Under the pieces are notes generated by a model. The model was not told the DNA's origin. It did not search any database and worked only from the letters and a program-made list of their open reading frames with translations. A stretch of 64,000 nucleotides of DNA, from the NCBI RefSeq assembly GCF_904849725.1, contig NC_058523.1, positions 203,325,689-203,389,688 of the forward strand, given 5' to 3'. Positions 11,557-23,245 of the stretch are shown here, piece by piece (positions within the stretch are counted from its first letter, which is position 1; each line of letters starts with the position of its first letter). Source of the DNA: Hordeum vulgare subsp. vulgare. Lineage: Eukaryota > Streptophyta > Magnoliopsida > Poales > Poaceae. A program made the position numbers and the translations under genes.

Positions 11557-14500
11557 TGTGGGGACCCCGACTAATGAGTCAAGATCGCCGAATGAACGTG
11601 CTCAGTGATCCCATAGATCAATGCTCACCGAACACACATATGCTGAATATTAAGAGTCTTACATCCAAGTAACGAATTATTACATCACATGAACGAATGG
11701 TCAAGTTCACAAGGTAGGGCCTATAAGGCCAAATCACACTGATATAACTAGTAATGGAAATCTTAGGGCTAAGCAGGTGCCCACGCCATAAGCCTACACC
11801 AACAGGCATTCTGACTGGGAAGCGTCCTAGTTCGCAGGGCCGTCTCCGAAGACGTACTCTTCTTCAAACTCCGATCCTTCCATGTTTGGTCAATAATATA
11901 ACCACTGGCAAGCCAATGAGTACTTTGAATGTACTCGCAAACAACCCATGATATGAACAATGCAATTGATAGGATCACAAGTAATATGCATCTTTGATGG
12001 AGAAGAACTTGACTGTAAATAAACATGATCATGGGTGTGCAACATAAGCTATGTGGTAATTAGAAGAACATGTTACAGATATCAACATATCTGTCAAGGG
12101 CTGAACACTCCGGGTTCACCCAATATGCTAAGTCACCAAATTTGGTCATATCAACTATTTTACATTAACAACATTTACCAGACACTCACACACACTTGGT
12201 TTATGCAAAAACGACTGGACGTAGTTTAAGTAGGATTACCCAAATGTCCTTGATCATGGACACGGCTATTCGAATAGTTTTACACTCTGCAGAGGTAGTA
12301 CGCTGGACTCATGACATCCGGGAAACTTCCGTGTCATCCACGACTCACGGTATATAACATACCCGACGTAAGTACCCGATCAATGCCTTTCCCCCGTCGA
12401 TACTAGACAAAGAGGTCCACTCGATTGGTACCCAGCCAAATGTTGTACATCTTACGAGCACCGACTCTGGATAGTATCAACCATGCAGGGACCAACAGTG
12501 TGCGTGGAACACATAAAAATGGCATAGTCGCCCTACCTGGCACGACCCCATCACAAGAGTGGCCACACATCACTCCCGCCACTAGTAATGTGGCTCTTTG
12601 CTAGCACCGACCAGAATAATAAACAAAGCCCCGTCCCATAAAGGGGTAACGTGGTTGTACATGTAAGGTTGGGACGGTCGACACATCATAAATCTATTCC
12701 CATTTCCGAAATCATACACACACAAAATACCCGGTGCACCACTTCAACAAAAGTGGCCACCTAACTCCTCATCACCCACGGGCATTAGTGGCACCCGACG
12801 GGGTTCTCATAAACTTTTGATTTATACCATCATCATGCTCATTGTACTACTATTCTTAGCTCTGCTTGTCAACATGATGTTAGCGTGACCCTCATAGGTG
12901 GTAGGATCATGCTCACAATGCAAGTGCTCCGGAGGAGCCATCGGTAACATCACTTCAATGATTTACCGATACTTATGATCACATGCAACTTAAATATTTG
13001 TTCTACTTAGCATGCAATATAACATATGCTCAAACATGGTCAAAGGGCTGCTTGCCTTGGTCAGCTAGGTATCCGGGGTCTTCGGGGTCTTCAAGTCCAA
13101 CTCCTTCGTCACACTGGGTTTCAATCATCGTAATAAATACAAAGCAATAAGTAGCTCACTCCAAACAGATCACAAAGTCACTTTTAAAATGTTGTTTATT
13201 TCTGATAAATCCATATTGTTATTTTAAAAATATTAGTCTCTAGTTTTAGTGAAAGAATATTTTTCAAATCAATTTAACAGAAGCAAAACTATTGCAAATT
13301 AGCCTTTTCAATTATTATAAAACAGATAAGTTGTTCTAAAAATTTTCCTAACAGTTCCATTAAGTATTCCTCATTTTTAGAAAAATAAGAGTGGAAGAAT
13401 CATTAATTTTCACTCGTTAAATCTTTTTATAAAAATATTTGAAGAGAGAGCTTTTAAAAATAAAAGAAAAAAGGAACAACCCTGGCCTCACTCAGCCTCG
13501 GGTTTGGCCATCCCAGATGGCCAGCCTGCCTGCCTGCCCAGGTGCGCAAGTCGTCAAGTTTGAACCTGACGCGCAGGCCCCTGCGGTCAGCGGCTGCGGG
13601 GAGCCAGGGAGAGGGAGATGGGCCACCGACAGGTGGGGCACACCAGTCGGGGTCGTCTCCTACCTTTGGACAGAGAGGAGGAGGAGCACGACGGCGGGGT
13701 TACCGATGTCCTTAGGCCCTAACAACGACGGGAATGGGTCCGGCTCATTGTCGCCTACCTGCTGGCGGTCAAGTCGACGACAGGGGTGGGAGGGGGGGGG
13801 TCCTGGTTCACCCGCGACGAGGGGGACGCGACGGAGAGGTTTCGGACAACGGTGGAGGTGGTGGCTACGGGCACGGATTTGCTCGGGGAAGAGGGGGGAA
13901 ATGTTCCTGGGCTCAAGGGGAGTGTATAGGTGGGTAGAGGGACGCGAGAACCGATGTGTTGCCAGAGATCGACTGGAGCTCCAAGGCGGAGGGGCCTCAG
14001 TCGGTCTCGAGCACCGGGGCTCTGCTTGCTCAATGGGGTGGCTAGGGAGGCGATTGGTGTCTAGGTGGAGTGAAGTGAGGGGTGCTGGAGCGAGGGGGTG
14101 CCCTTAATTAGGCCCGCGAGGGTGCACCGGGCGGGAAGCTCCAGTGGTTTCCCCGTGGAGTGCGTGGGGGCACATGGAGAGGCTCGGCTCGAAACGAGCT
14201 TACTGCGAGAGAGAGAGAGAGAGGGGAGCGAGGAGTGGCGTGCCTGCGTGGTCGCGTTCCTTTGGCGGCTACTGGTGCGCGCGAGCACAAGTCGCACCCG
14301 CTCTCAGCGCGGAAAGAAGGGGCCCTGGGGGCTGCCTGATGCAGAGGGGTTGTTGGAGGAGAGGAGAGACCCTGCGGGGACGCTAGAACTGGCCGAGGGA
14401 GTCTCCCCCACCTCGGTTGCTCTCTATAGTGCGCCAAAGCGCAACTTTGGCACGCCACGACATGCTGGCGCGCTGTGGGGTGCCTTGGACGCGCCTGGCA

Positions 14501-15683
14501 TGTCTCGGGCCCTTGATTGGATATACCTAGCCGTTTGAATCCCGTGAGAGCATCGACTTGTCAAAGGAAGGGTGGAAACTAGCTGCTGTCAGCCTTGGGC
14601 TGAAGCTTAGATTGGGGTTTTTCGATTATCTACTTAGAACCAGAGAAGAGCCACTTGACTGGAGTTAGGCACTGATGCTAGCCACTTAATCTAGGAGTTT
14701 GAGAGAAATGGAGAGGGTGCAGCTAGGGTTAAGAGGTGTTTTGTCCAATTGTCAAAAGGTGATCGACATCGGTTTGGGGTGGTTGCACCCCACCACTCGC
14801 GATGCAACTTAACATGACTAGGTTTCGTGCAAAAACATGAGGCTACACCAAGTTTGTGCTCCATTGGACAAGTTTAGCTACGCAAACTTGAAATCACTCC
14901 TAAGTAGCCACATTTGTTCCTTCCAAAGGTAGTGTGGTCAGATTAAGTCCCACAAATCCCATTTTTGGCATGGAGTCCTCATTTGAGGTATTAGGCACTC
15001 CTGCAAAGTTTCAGTTCCATTGGATAAACTTGTCTATGTAGAGTTGCTCTAACTTCATACTAGATAGAAGGGGTATGGAATTATTTGGTGAACTTAACCA
15101 CCTTGGATCAAGGTGAAACTTTATATGGGCACCAAATATGGCTTAGGGAGATCACTTGAATTTTCTAGGAATTTATTGAGAATATTTCCTTTGGAAATAT
15201 TTCCAAAGGTCAAAACAGACAAAATAGGTTTTCAGGTTTTACTCAAATATTTATAATACAAATAGGGGTTGAAAATCTTATGTATGGAAAATATATGTCC
15301 TGTGAGTATCTCTAAATTTTCTCAGATTTTTCTAAGGCAAAAAAGTATTTTTCCATATAGGAATATCATTTCTGGCCTCAGAAATGGACATGCCAATAAA
15401 ATAGTAAAATAGTTTTAGAACCAAATCACTAAGTTTGGGTGAAAGCACTCCTTGCTAGCAAGGACTTGTAGTGCAACCCAAAGCAGGGTTTTGAAATAAT
15501 CAGAATAAGAGAAAGGGTTTTGAGGATAATTAAGTTATGAAAAATATGGTTTTTGATATCACATAACCAAGCATACAAACATACAATGACAAGCATGGCA
15601 CTCACATCATTGATTTTGGAAAAGTTTAAATAAACTCAGATTTTTGAATTACAGAAGAAGTGCAGTGGAAACATGGTGTGACA
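11557..15683 (-). repeat. 5' LTR of minus-strand chromovirus (~4.1 kb)
   Basis: On the minus strand it begins TGTCACACCATG at 15683 and ends ...GGGGTCCCCACA at 11557. The end is fixed by the PBS. It includes the palindrome CTATTCGAATAG at 12266-12277 and a GC-rich block at about 13480-14560. A possible TATA box (CTATAGAG on the minus strand) lies near 14424-14431. The ~3 kb of AT-rich DNA around the GC block shows no gene. ORFs over the GC block have no domain and differ between the two chromoviral LTRs. Confidence 0.7.
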
Positions 15684-16850
15684 CAACACCATGAAGGCGT
15701 TTCTCAACCACTAGTGGTAAGCCTTTGAGGTGTCCTCCAAACCCTCACAAACTTTCCGGGGGAAATCACAACGGTTTGATTCCTCTCGGAAGAACTCCTA
15801 CCGCCTAGGAGTCTCCAACCTCCAAGAGTAACAAGATCACGGGGACTGCTCAAAACTTGCTCAAATCATAGATAGATTGGGTTGAGAGGAGGAGAGGAAG
15901 ATGATCTATCTTTTGATTGGAACTACACTCAAAGGAACTCACAGGTGTTCTTGGGATCTAGGATTTTGGTGTAGGCAAATGGGAGTGAGAGAGAAAAGTG
16001 TTCTTGGAATCTTTTCACTGTGTTGGACAACTGCCACTCAAGGTGGGAGAAGACTATATATAGTGGTAGTAGAAAATTGGCGGTTGGAGCCACTTATGCT
16101 GTGCAGTTGCCGGACGTCCGGAAGTTCACGGTTGTCCGGACAACCACGAGGGGTCGGTCATACGACAGTGGTCGGTCATCTGAAGATGCAGAAAGTATCT
16201 TGTTATTTGGTGGAGATGTGATTAGCATTCAGACGTTTGAAAGACGTCTGCCGTCCAAGGATACAGAAAGTATTAGGTTAGCACAACATCTGGTGAAAAG
16301 GTGAACAACATATGGACGTCCGAAAGCCATCAGCGTGGGGCACGGTCACCTGGAAATGGTCAGAAGTGCGACATTTTGAATCTGTTGAGTGGCAACGGAA
16401 TTCCTAATGTACGCGAACGTTCGGTCCTCGGACGACCGGAGGAGCCAGAAGTCCGACCGTTTTAATCTGTTGGTTGGCTCCGGATTTCCAAAGGACGTTG
16501 GCCATCCGACGTCCGGACGTCAGAGAACCACCGGACGATCGAACAAGAGTAGACCAACAACATGAAGGTAAACATATAGGAATTTCCTAGAGTTTTGAGC
16601 AAGTTTCTTGTGAGACCTAGTGATCCCTTCTTAATAGTGCGGGGTCCCTATACTCCAGAAAGACAAATAAAATGATAGACAACTTCGTTTTATTTCTTCA
16701 TTCCTGAGCATCCTGGACAAATTAGTCACGATCCATACAAAAGCTCTCATGGGAACAAAACCTGAGACACACTCGGTTAAGATCATTAGTTTCCTATATG
16801 TATGTTGTTAACAACATCAAAATATGATTAAGGGCATGATTGCACTTCCA
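15684..16850 (-). repeat. 3' LTR of a second Copia-like element, 3' end truncated
   Basis: On the minus strand it starts TGGAAGTGCAATC at 16850, immediately after the PPT. A TATA box (CTATATATAG) lies at 16054-16063. Upstream of it is a cluster of GTCCGG-type palindromes (16110-16121, 16508-16521). The LTR is cut at 15684 by the chromovirus LTR. I assign it to the SIRE-type Copia group from the PPT context (AAAAAGGGGGAGAT) and from the 3' ORF beside it. Confidence 0.6.
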
Positions 16851-16865
16851 ATCTCCCCCTTTTTG
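16851..16865 (-). other. Polypurine tract of the second Copia-like element
   Basis: On the minus strand it reads AAAAAGGGGGAGAT directly before the LTR start. It is a strong PPT and sets the orientation of the element. Confidence 0.75.
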
Positions 16866-17169
16866 GTAGTTGATGACAACATACATATAGCTCTCAAAAA
16901 GTAAGATAGACTTTGTAGCTTAGGAGATATTTTTTATGGAGCTCCCCCCGATGATATGCATAGTAAAATAATTATGGTCGGGGAGCTCACCCTTACTTTG
17001 ATAATGAGTGCATCGAAGATATCCATACATTAAGGCATAATTCATCATCCATACATTAAGGCATAATTCATCATCCATACATTAAGGGTAACAAGTCGAA
17101 CACTAAGATAATGGCCTCCCCCTTTGACATCAAATACCGAAAAGGGAAAGACCAGGACATGCAACCACA
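16866..17169 (-). other. Non-coding 3' region with 26-bp tandem repeat
   Basis: Between the PPT and the 3' ORF lies AT-rich sequence. From 17021 to about 17090 a 26-bp unit starting atccatacattaagg recurs about 2.7 times (17021, 17047, 17073). No ORF is supported here. Confidence 0.6.
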
Positions 17170-17703
17170 CACTCAGACACCACTGCCATCATCATTATCA
17201 CCATGGGTGCCATTGCCACCTACCTCGTCAAGGAAATCAGCCCACTCAGGAGCAGAGGCAAAACCAAAGTCGAAAGGAGGAGCAAGGGGAAGATCCTCAT
17301 CCTCACTCAGATCAGTTGCTCCTGAGTCTCTCAGACGAGCCTTGAGAGCATTCTTAGAAGAGATCAGGTGAGTGACCACATCGTGGTTTTGTGAGCAGTG
17401 AAAGGTGAAAGCCTTCATTATGGTAGAATGTGCTTTCCCAAGAAAACTAGAAAAGTGACCGAAGGAGACACATCTAGATGAGAGAGACCTAGACCAAGCA
17501 GCAGCCCGTCGAGTAGGAGCGGATGAGGATTTCTTGGGAGCCCAATCATCTGCCATGTGAGGGGGAATGACCCATTTTTATGCACATGAGTGCGAGAAAT
17601 AGAAAAGGGGGCACATGTTCAATGAGAGCCTGAATAAAGGGGGCATGAGGAAAGGCTGGCTTGTATTGAAAACTAGCGAGGCGAATCTCATGCCATAAAA
17701 AGT
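17170..17703 (-). pseudogene. 3' ORF of the second Copia-like element, function unknown
   Basis: An open minus-strand frame reads from about 17700 through a methionine at 17556 to 17173. It has a hydrophobic segment (PHAPFIQALIEHVPPF), a Ser/Arg-rich stretch and an acidic C-terminal part (DLSEDEDLPL, then EWADFLDE). The position, just upstream of the PPT, is that of the extra or env-like ORF in SIRE-type Copia elements. I recognise no catalytic motif, and the env-like label rests on position only. Upstream of 17706 a 22-bp duplication (gaggaacttgatcttcctttta) is followed by the T1 LTR. Confidence 0.45.
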
Positions 17704-17771
17704 GAGGAACTTGATCTTCCTTTTAGGAGGAACTTGATCTTCCTTTTAGGACATGAGATCAATGCAATATC
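17704..17771. repeat. Short tandem duplication at the T1 boundary
   Basis: The unit gaacttgatcttccttttag occurs twice (from ~17708 and ~17730). The last ~20 bp lead into the T1 LTR. The five bases before that LTR are atatc, but the matching right-hand TSD has been lost. Confidence 0.6.
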
Positions 17772-18651
17772 TTTTAGATTTCGGGCTCCGCAAAACCCTA
17801 AAGATTCGAACTCAGGGGCGTGTGTGAATATCTCCCACCGGCTCGCCTCACCTAGCTCGCTACTCGATGGACGGGGCAAGAAACTCACTCGATGGTGAGG
17901 AAGACACATAACACGATAGTTTACCCAGGTTCGGGCCGCTGAGAAGCGTAATAGCCTACTCCTGCTTTGGTGGATTGCCTCTCTTGGACGTGGGTGGATG
18001 AACTAGTACATTGTTCTTGCGGGCCTCCGGAGTCTTGGTGGATTTGCTCGGAGCTAGTGGGTGAACTAATGAATCGGATCCCCTTCTACGGAGCAACCTA
18101 TCATCTATATATAGTGGCAGTCCTGGTCCTCTTCCCTTATCGTTTCGGCGGGAAGGGATCCCATAGTGGCCAATTTTGAAGGGGAACAGGAGAACATGCT
18201 CCCCTGCCCAAAGGTGGTCTTCGCCTGCAAAGTCGCTGTACACGCTACAGGGACGAGCCCGAGAATGACGTCTGCCCTGCTGGCGGGCGGCGACGGCCTT
18301 GTTGCACTAGAAAGGAAACCTTTGTAAGATGCCTTGGGAACCCCGGTACGTCCTTGCCCCCTTTCACTAAAGGGGAAACTGCACCGCCTGCTACCTGCTG
18401 CTCGCGTGTCCTTCCTCCGCGTCATCCTTGTCTCCTGATGCCGAGCCTCGCCTTGGAATATCCGCCGCTTTGGAGGGGTCCTCAGTAGGCCCCTCTACGG
18501 GTCTTGATGATGCTCCTCCTTGCAAGGCTTGGCCCCTTGCGAGGGCCTTGTATTCGGTGGTGCCACGCTCAGTTCTGTTCGCTTGACGAAGTGGGGCAGC
18601 CCTGGGCCACAGACAGGCAGGTCTGGGTACCCCATTTCCAGAACGCCGACA
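17772..18651 (-). repeat. T1 3' LTR
   Basis: It is 880 bp, compared with 878 bp for the 5' LTR of T2. It starts TGTCGGCGTTCTGG on the minus strand at 18651, right after the PPT. It ends at 17772, where the expected CTGACA has become CTAAAA. A TATA box (CTATATATAG) is at 18105-18114. Its left two thirds match the truncated 5' LTR at 59298-59826. Confidence 0.85.
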
Positions 18652-18664
18652 GTAGCCCCCGGGC
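18652..18664 (-). other. T1 polypurine tract
   Basis: On the minus strand it reads GCCCGGGGGCTAC immediately before the LTR. The same motif precedes the T2 3' LTR at 46747-46759. Confidence 0.75.
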
Positions 18665-18938
18665 CCATGACGTACTCGGGTTGGCTTCTAGGCAAAGCCT
18701 CGGGGGCAGCCTGAGGTGCCGCGAGCCCTAAATGCATGTGGGCCAGGCCGGTGCGAGTCACGCGGCTGATGTTGGGTCTCCCTTGTCTTCTGTCTCTGCC
18801 TGAGTTATTAGGAACCCGGCTCACTGCCTCGGTGCATTATTGCTTTCCTTCCCCCACACTCTCTCTTCCTCCTTGGTCTCTTACTCCAACCGGCGTCTCC
18901 CACATCCAGCGTCGCGCCGCTCCCTTGCCAATCCAGCG

Positions 18939-21410
18939 ATGGCGCCCACCGGCAAGCAGAAGCCCGAGGCACAAGGTCCTGCCCCGGCTCCTCTGCTCTT
19001 GGAGTGCGCCCTTTCCAAGGACATGGATCTCGTCCCCGTGCTTCCATGGATTGCGACCGAGTCCAAGGAGCACGAGCAGACCCCGATCTGGACTGGCACC
19101 ATGGAGAAGCGGCCCGCGACGAAGGGGGCATACTCCTTCTTCCTCCACAACGTCTCTGCCGGGCTGGTGCCGCCTTTCTCCCGGTTCTTCAACGCCTTCC
19201 TGAACCACTATGGGATCCAGGTTCTTCACCTCCAGCCCAACTCTGTCTTGCTCCTGTCCGTCTTTGCTTTCTATTGTGAGGCCTTTGTGGGCGTGCGGAC
19301 TTCAGTGGCCCTCTTCCGCCATTTCTTCAGCGTGCGCCGGCATGACGGCGCCCATTCGTCGACGTGCGTCGCCTCCGTGGCGGTCCAGAGCGGCAATATC
19401 CTCCTGAAGGCCTGGAAGAAGGTGGAAAACTTTAGGCAACGTTGAGTTCTTATGAGCCTCGAGGATGCCAACCCTCGACTGGAGGAGCCGAAAGGGCTAA
19501 CGGTGAAGCCTTCCGCATGGATCTCAGTGAAGCTCTCCGACCCTCGGGCCGCGCCCGTCCTGGAGCGCTTCTCCCGCGACATCAGAGCCAAGAGGCTGAT
19601 CGGTGGGATTATAGTGAATGAATTCTTGGCGCAACGCCTGGCGCCCCTTCAAGCCCACTCTAGGCCCCTGTGGGACAACCACGGCGGTGACGACGAGCTC
19701 AAGCTCTGGTCCCGGGACCTCCCAAGTGAGGAGCTGAGCAGGGTCATGGCGATCCTGCTGGGCGGTGACCCTGGCGACCTGCCTAAGGCTCTAGGTCCGC
19801 TGTACCGTCTTGACGACTGGGCCGACGTGATCGCTGGGCTGCCTGTCTTCGATGAGCGGGGGCTCCTCCCAGCCGAGGGCTCCGGTCCGGTAGAGGTGCC
19901 ATCTGTCGAGACCTCTAGTGAGGGGGGTTCGGAGAAGACCGTCGACGACTGCCCGGCGAGCGTGCCTCTCCCGTCACAGGTCGTCCTTCTACGCAGGCTT
20001 GCAGATGATGATCCCGCCGGTGAGGTCTCCGCTGGGGTCTCCTCGCGCCCGACGAGGACCTCCAGGGGACCCGCGTCGACCCCGCACGCTACGCGGTCCG
20101 CGTGCGTGACCGCCCCCAGAAGTGCGAGGCTGGGTCATCCTTGGCGCATCCCGCCTCCGCCGATGGAAATCCTGAGGCGCTGGGCTCGCCCCCCTCCGTG
20201 GGGGCCATGTTGGTCCCGCCGGCATGGGGGCGGTAAAGAGGAAGAGGTGGATTGCCCTCGAAGAGTGAGTTACTTGTCTTAGCACGCCAAGCGCGTACCT
20301 TGTCCGCGCTTGGGTGATTCCCTATATTGCCAGATGTCCAGGGGTGTCGTCTCACCAAGGGCGAAGAGGAAAAAGACGGGCATCAAGCCGAAGGCGATTC
20401 GTGACGCACTGCTGGCCCTCTCTGACGCTTCACCGCTAGCCGATGGAGAGGGGGAGGCTCGCGCGACGACCTCCCAGTCCTTGATCATCGCGCCCCCCCG
20501 AGCCCCCAAAGCGTCCTGAGGTGATCGTGGTGACGCCATTGCCTGAGGGGAACCCTCTGGAGGGCCCTCAGCCCGCTGATGCACCAATGCCCACATTGTC
20601 CGGGCAACCTTCGAAGCCCCCAGCCCCTAGCGACGATGCCTTCCTGACGATACCGCCTGGGGCAGCTATAGAGACTCCTCAGGAGGAGATCTAGAGGACT
20701 TCGGAGTACACCCAGGGCATCCTGAACAGGGCCTTCCGCGCTCTAGGCAAGGTCGCGGTCGCGATGGCGAACGGCGAGGAGGAGGCCAAGGCCGCCTATG
20801 CCGCGTGCGAGGAGGCGATGGAAGGATCCACTTTGGCCACCAAACACTGCGAAGAAGCGGAGGCTCGCATGAAGGCCCTCCTTGATGCCCAGGTGGAAGC
20901 CCTCGTCGCGGCCGAGAGGAAGAAGGCTCCGGAATTGGTCAGCTTCCCTGATGTTGAGCACCAGCTTCACACGGCGCTCCGCTCCCTCTGCCGGGACGGA
21001 TTCGACGAGCCTCTAGACTACCAGAGGGCGGCTTCACCGCGCTTGCGGTGGAGCTCGCCGTGGCGTTGGACAACACCGTCATCTAGGTGGACAAGATCTT
21101 CGACAGCGAGTGCTGCGACCTCTTCTTCGCGGCCGCGACATGCGTATTCAGCCACATTCATCTTCGCGAGCCGGGATTTGACCTTAGCTCCGTGATCCTA
21201 CCGGTCCCCACTGAGGCTCGCCAGAACACTGCGGAGGCGGTGAAAGACCTCGTGGAGTCATTGGTGAAGAGGTTCGCCTGCGTCGCAGCTCCTTCATATC
21301 CAGATGCCGCTGAAGTCGATGACGAGGAAGACGACGCTTCTAACACGGACGATGAGCCCCCCGAAGACGGGGTGTCCAGCAGCGGCGGCTCCTCCCGATT
21401 GCTCCCCCCT
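18939..21410 (+). pseudogene. T1 antisense gene (gypsy-type 'transposase_28' family), spliced
   Basis: It lies antisense to T1, between tandem repeats and PPT, as in other Tat-lineage elements. It opens at ATG 18939 (MAPTGKQKPEAQGPAP). The domain around 19120-19330 (AYSFFLHNVSAGLVPPF and VLHLQPNSVLLLSVFAFYCE) fits the family named 'putative gypsy type transposon'. One TGA at 19443-19445, where Trp is expected, breaks an otherwise open exon 1. At least one frameshift lies before 20220. Exon 1 ends in KRKRWIALEE at 20264, followed by a GT-AG intron. Exon 2 has a basic start (RAKRKKTGIKPK), an Ala/Glu-rich coiled-coil-like segment (20764-20940) and an acidic, Ser-rich tail near 21300-21400. Its function is unknown. 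The present copy is dead. Confidence 0.75.
20265..20341 (+). other. Predicted 77-bp GT-AG intron in the T1 antisense gene
   Basis: The donor is GA/GTGAGT and the acceptor TCCAG/GGG. Removing it joins the two coding-like frames in phase 2, just after a Trp-x5-Glu motif. An alternative acceptor at 20333 would give a different frame. The T2 antisense gene has an intron at the same place. Confidence 0.6.
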
Positions 21411-21589
21411 GTTTTTTCCTGCAATGCACATCGTGCCTCGTGGAGGCGTCAAACTCATTTGCGTTTTCATGAACTTGTCAAGGCTTGTAATAACTGAATG
21501 CTTGAATGTTTTCTTCGCCTCGTTCCTGTCATGTTTGTCGTGATGCTCGGCGTCGGCAGGTCCGCGCCGCGCGTACCTTCGATGCGGTT

Positions 21590-22290
21590 GGTCCGACTGG
21601 AATTCCAGGACGGCCCAGAAGGGGAAGGGGCTACGAGCGCAGTTAGGCCCCTTAGTCGGGATGCTCAGGGGTCCCCCTTGACACGCGAGTTGCCCTCATG
21701 AGGGAAACACATCGAGGATTTTGAAACTTCGAAACATTTTCGGCACTCTGGGTCGGCAGGGCCCTCCCCGTGATTGAACAGATCGGAAACTAAGGACGGC
21801 CCAAAGGGGGAAGGGGCTACGAGCATAATTCGGCCCCTAAGTTGCGATGCTCAGGAGTGCCGCTTGAGGTGCGAGCGACTCCAATGTCCCCCCTAAGAAG
21901 CTGACAATTTGAGACTCGCGAACTCCTTCAGCACTCTGCATCCGCAGGGCTCACCCCGTGCATACCTCCTCCGCGATTGGTCCGACCTGAAACTAAGGAC
22001 GGCCCAAAAAGTGAAGGGGCTACGGGCGCAATCCAGGCTCCTGAGTCGCGATGCTTAGGAGTCCCCTTGACGTACGAGTGACTCCAGCGTTCTCCCCTAA
22101 GAGATTTGGAATGGCTTGTCGAGCGCACTAAGCTTTGTGTTGGCTGGGCCCACCCCACACGTACCTCCCCGTGATTTGACCGACCGGAAACCAAGGACGG
22201 GCCAAAGGGGGAAGGGGCTACGGGCATAGTTAGGCCCCTATGTCGCGATGCTCAGGGGTCCCCCTTGATGTACGAGCGGCTCCGTACCTC
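21590..22290. repeat. T1 tandem repeat, ~186-203 bp unit, 4 copies
   Basis: The core gaaggggctacg recurs with ctac at 21631, 21817, 22020 and 22218, spacings of 186, 203 and 198 bp. Each unit also contains a gatgctcagg(a/g)gt block. The copies are clearly diverged. A similar ~205-bp array in the opposite orientation lies in T2 (32940-33500). Confidence 0.8.
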
Positions 22291-22339
22291 CAGTTGTCTG
22301 TCCCATGCACCGTGCGTAGGCGTAGTCGTAGGTGGACTG

Positions 22340-22500
22340 TGTTGATTTCCTTGCCAGCTGCGGGCATAGCCATTGGCGGGTTGTGTTGGTGCCAGCTGCG
22401 GGCGTAGTCATTGGCGGACTGTGTTGGTGCCAGCTGCAGGCATAGTCATTGGCGGACTGTGTTGGTGCCAGCTGTAGGCATAGTCATTGGTGGACCGTGT
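22340..22500. repeat. T1 38-bp tandem repeat, 4 copies
   Basis: The core gccagctg starts at 22353, 22391, 22429 and 22467, exactly 38 bp apart. The unit continues with ggcatagtcattggcgg. The copies are nearly identical, so this array is younger than the arrays on either side. Confidence 0.9.
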
Positions 22501-22530
22501 TGATTTCTCTCGTCTTCTCCCCAATGTGAA

Positions 22531-22905
22531 GCGTAGGGCTGCCACTAGGCGTGGGATGGACCCCTCTGCGTCCTCAGGGGGCCCTGGGCGTATATAGGCT
22601 CGGGTCATTATTACGTGAGAGTGTCACGGTGGGGGTGTATCTGGGAGGTCGCGAGGATGCTTTGGCCTCGCGAGTGTCCCTACGCCCGAGTCATTGGTGG
22701 ACTGACATTCTCCGTAGCACGAAGCATAGGGCTGCCACTAGGCGTGGGATGGAACACTCCGCGTCCTCGGGGGGCCGTGGGCGTATACAGCCTCGGCTCG
22801 TTATTACATGAGAGTGTCACGATGGGGGTGTATCTGGGAGGTCGCGAGGACGCTTTGGCCTCGCGAGTGTCCCTACCCCCCGAGCCATTGGTGGACTGAG
22901 CTTCT
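22531..22905. repeat. T1 ~193-bp tandem repeat, 2 copies
   Basis: Copies start at 22531 and 22724 (gctgccactaggcgtgggat in each) and include gagagtgtcacg and gtatctgggaggtcgcgag. The same unit occurs inverted in T2 at 33643-33975 with a longer spacing of 218 bp. The rest of T1 to 23245 shows no gene. Confidence 0.85.
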
Positions 22906-23240
22906 TTTGGGTCATTGGTAAACCCTGTTGACTTCTTCTTCTTCGGGAGTGAGACACGATGTCTGTTGCCTCACGTGGCCTGCGAGGATAAGCTTCGACC
23001 GGAGCCCCCAACCGGGGGGTCGACCGCCCAATGACGCAAGGAAAGTAGAACGTTAGGGTTCGAAGCGTGTGACATAGAAAAAACTGAAAGATGCTTAAAT
23101 GAAAGTAGCGGCAGGGGAGTTCCCTGCGCTCCTGGAGGCCGCATGGCCCTGGGGGGGCCCTCGGACAGGGCGAGCCAAAAAGTTACCTGGCAGCAGCCAA
23201 CAAAAAGTCACCTAGTGGCCATGCCGCTGAAGTGCCGAAG

Positions 23241-23245
23241 GCGCC
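23241..23245. repeat. Left TSD of element C (gcgcc)
   Basis: The partner is gcacc at 29954-29958. They differ by one G-to-A change at a CpG, so this is a slightly decayed 5-bp TSD. Confidence 0.6.

Larger units (their letters stand above)
8707..15683 (-). mobile_element. Minus-strand chromovirus (Tekay-like), 5' half
   Basis: From high to low coordinate: 5' LTR (11557-15683), PBS, ~1.2 kb leader, gag, protease. It ends at 8706, where the Angela-type LTR is inserted in the protease region. RT, RNase H, integrase and the 3' LTR are not in the window. Its LTR length (~4.1 kb) and layout parallel the plus-strand chromovirus at 1-4319, but the sequences are diverged, so these are two families of one lineage. 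Confidence 0.75.

Noticed and set aside
13439..14107. 222-aa plus-strand ORF
   Set aside because: It runs against the LTR that contains it, lies in the GC-rich block and shows no domain.
20089..20596. Minus-strand ORFs opposite the T1 antisense gene
   Set aside because: They are shadows of the GC-rich coding frame on the plus strand, with no domain.
22340..22500. 38-bp repeat array as a possible CRISPR
   Set aside because: The units are contiguous with no unique spacers, and the genome is a plant.
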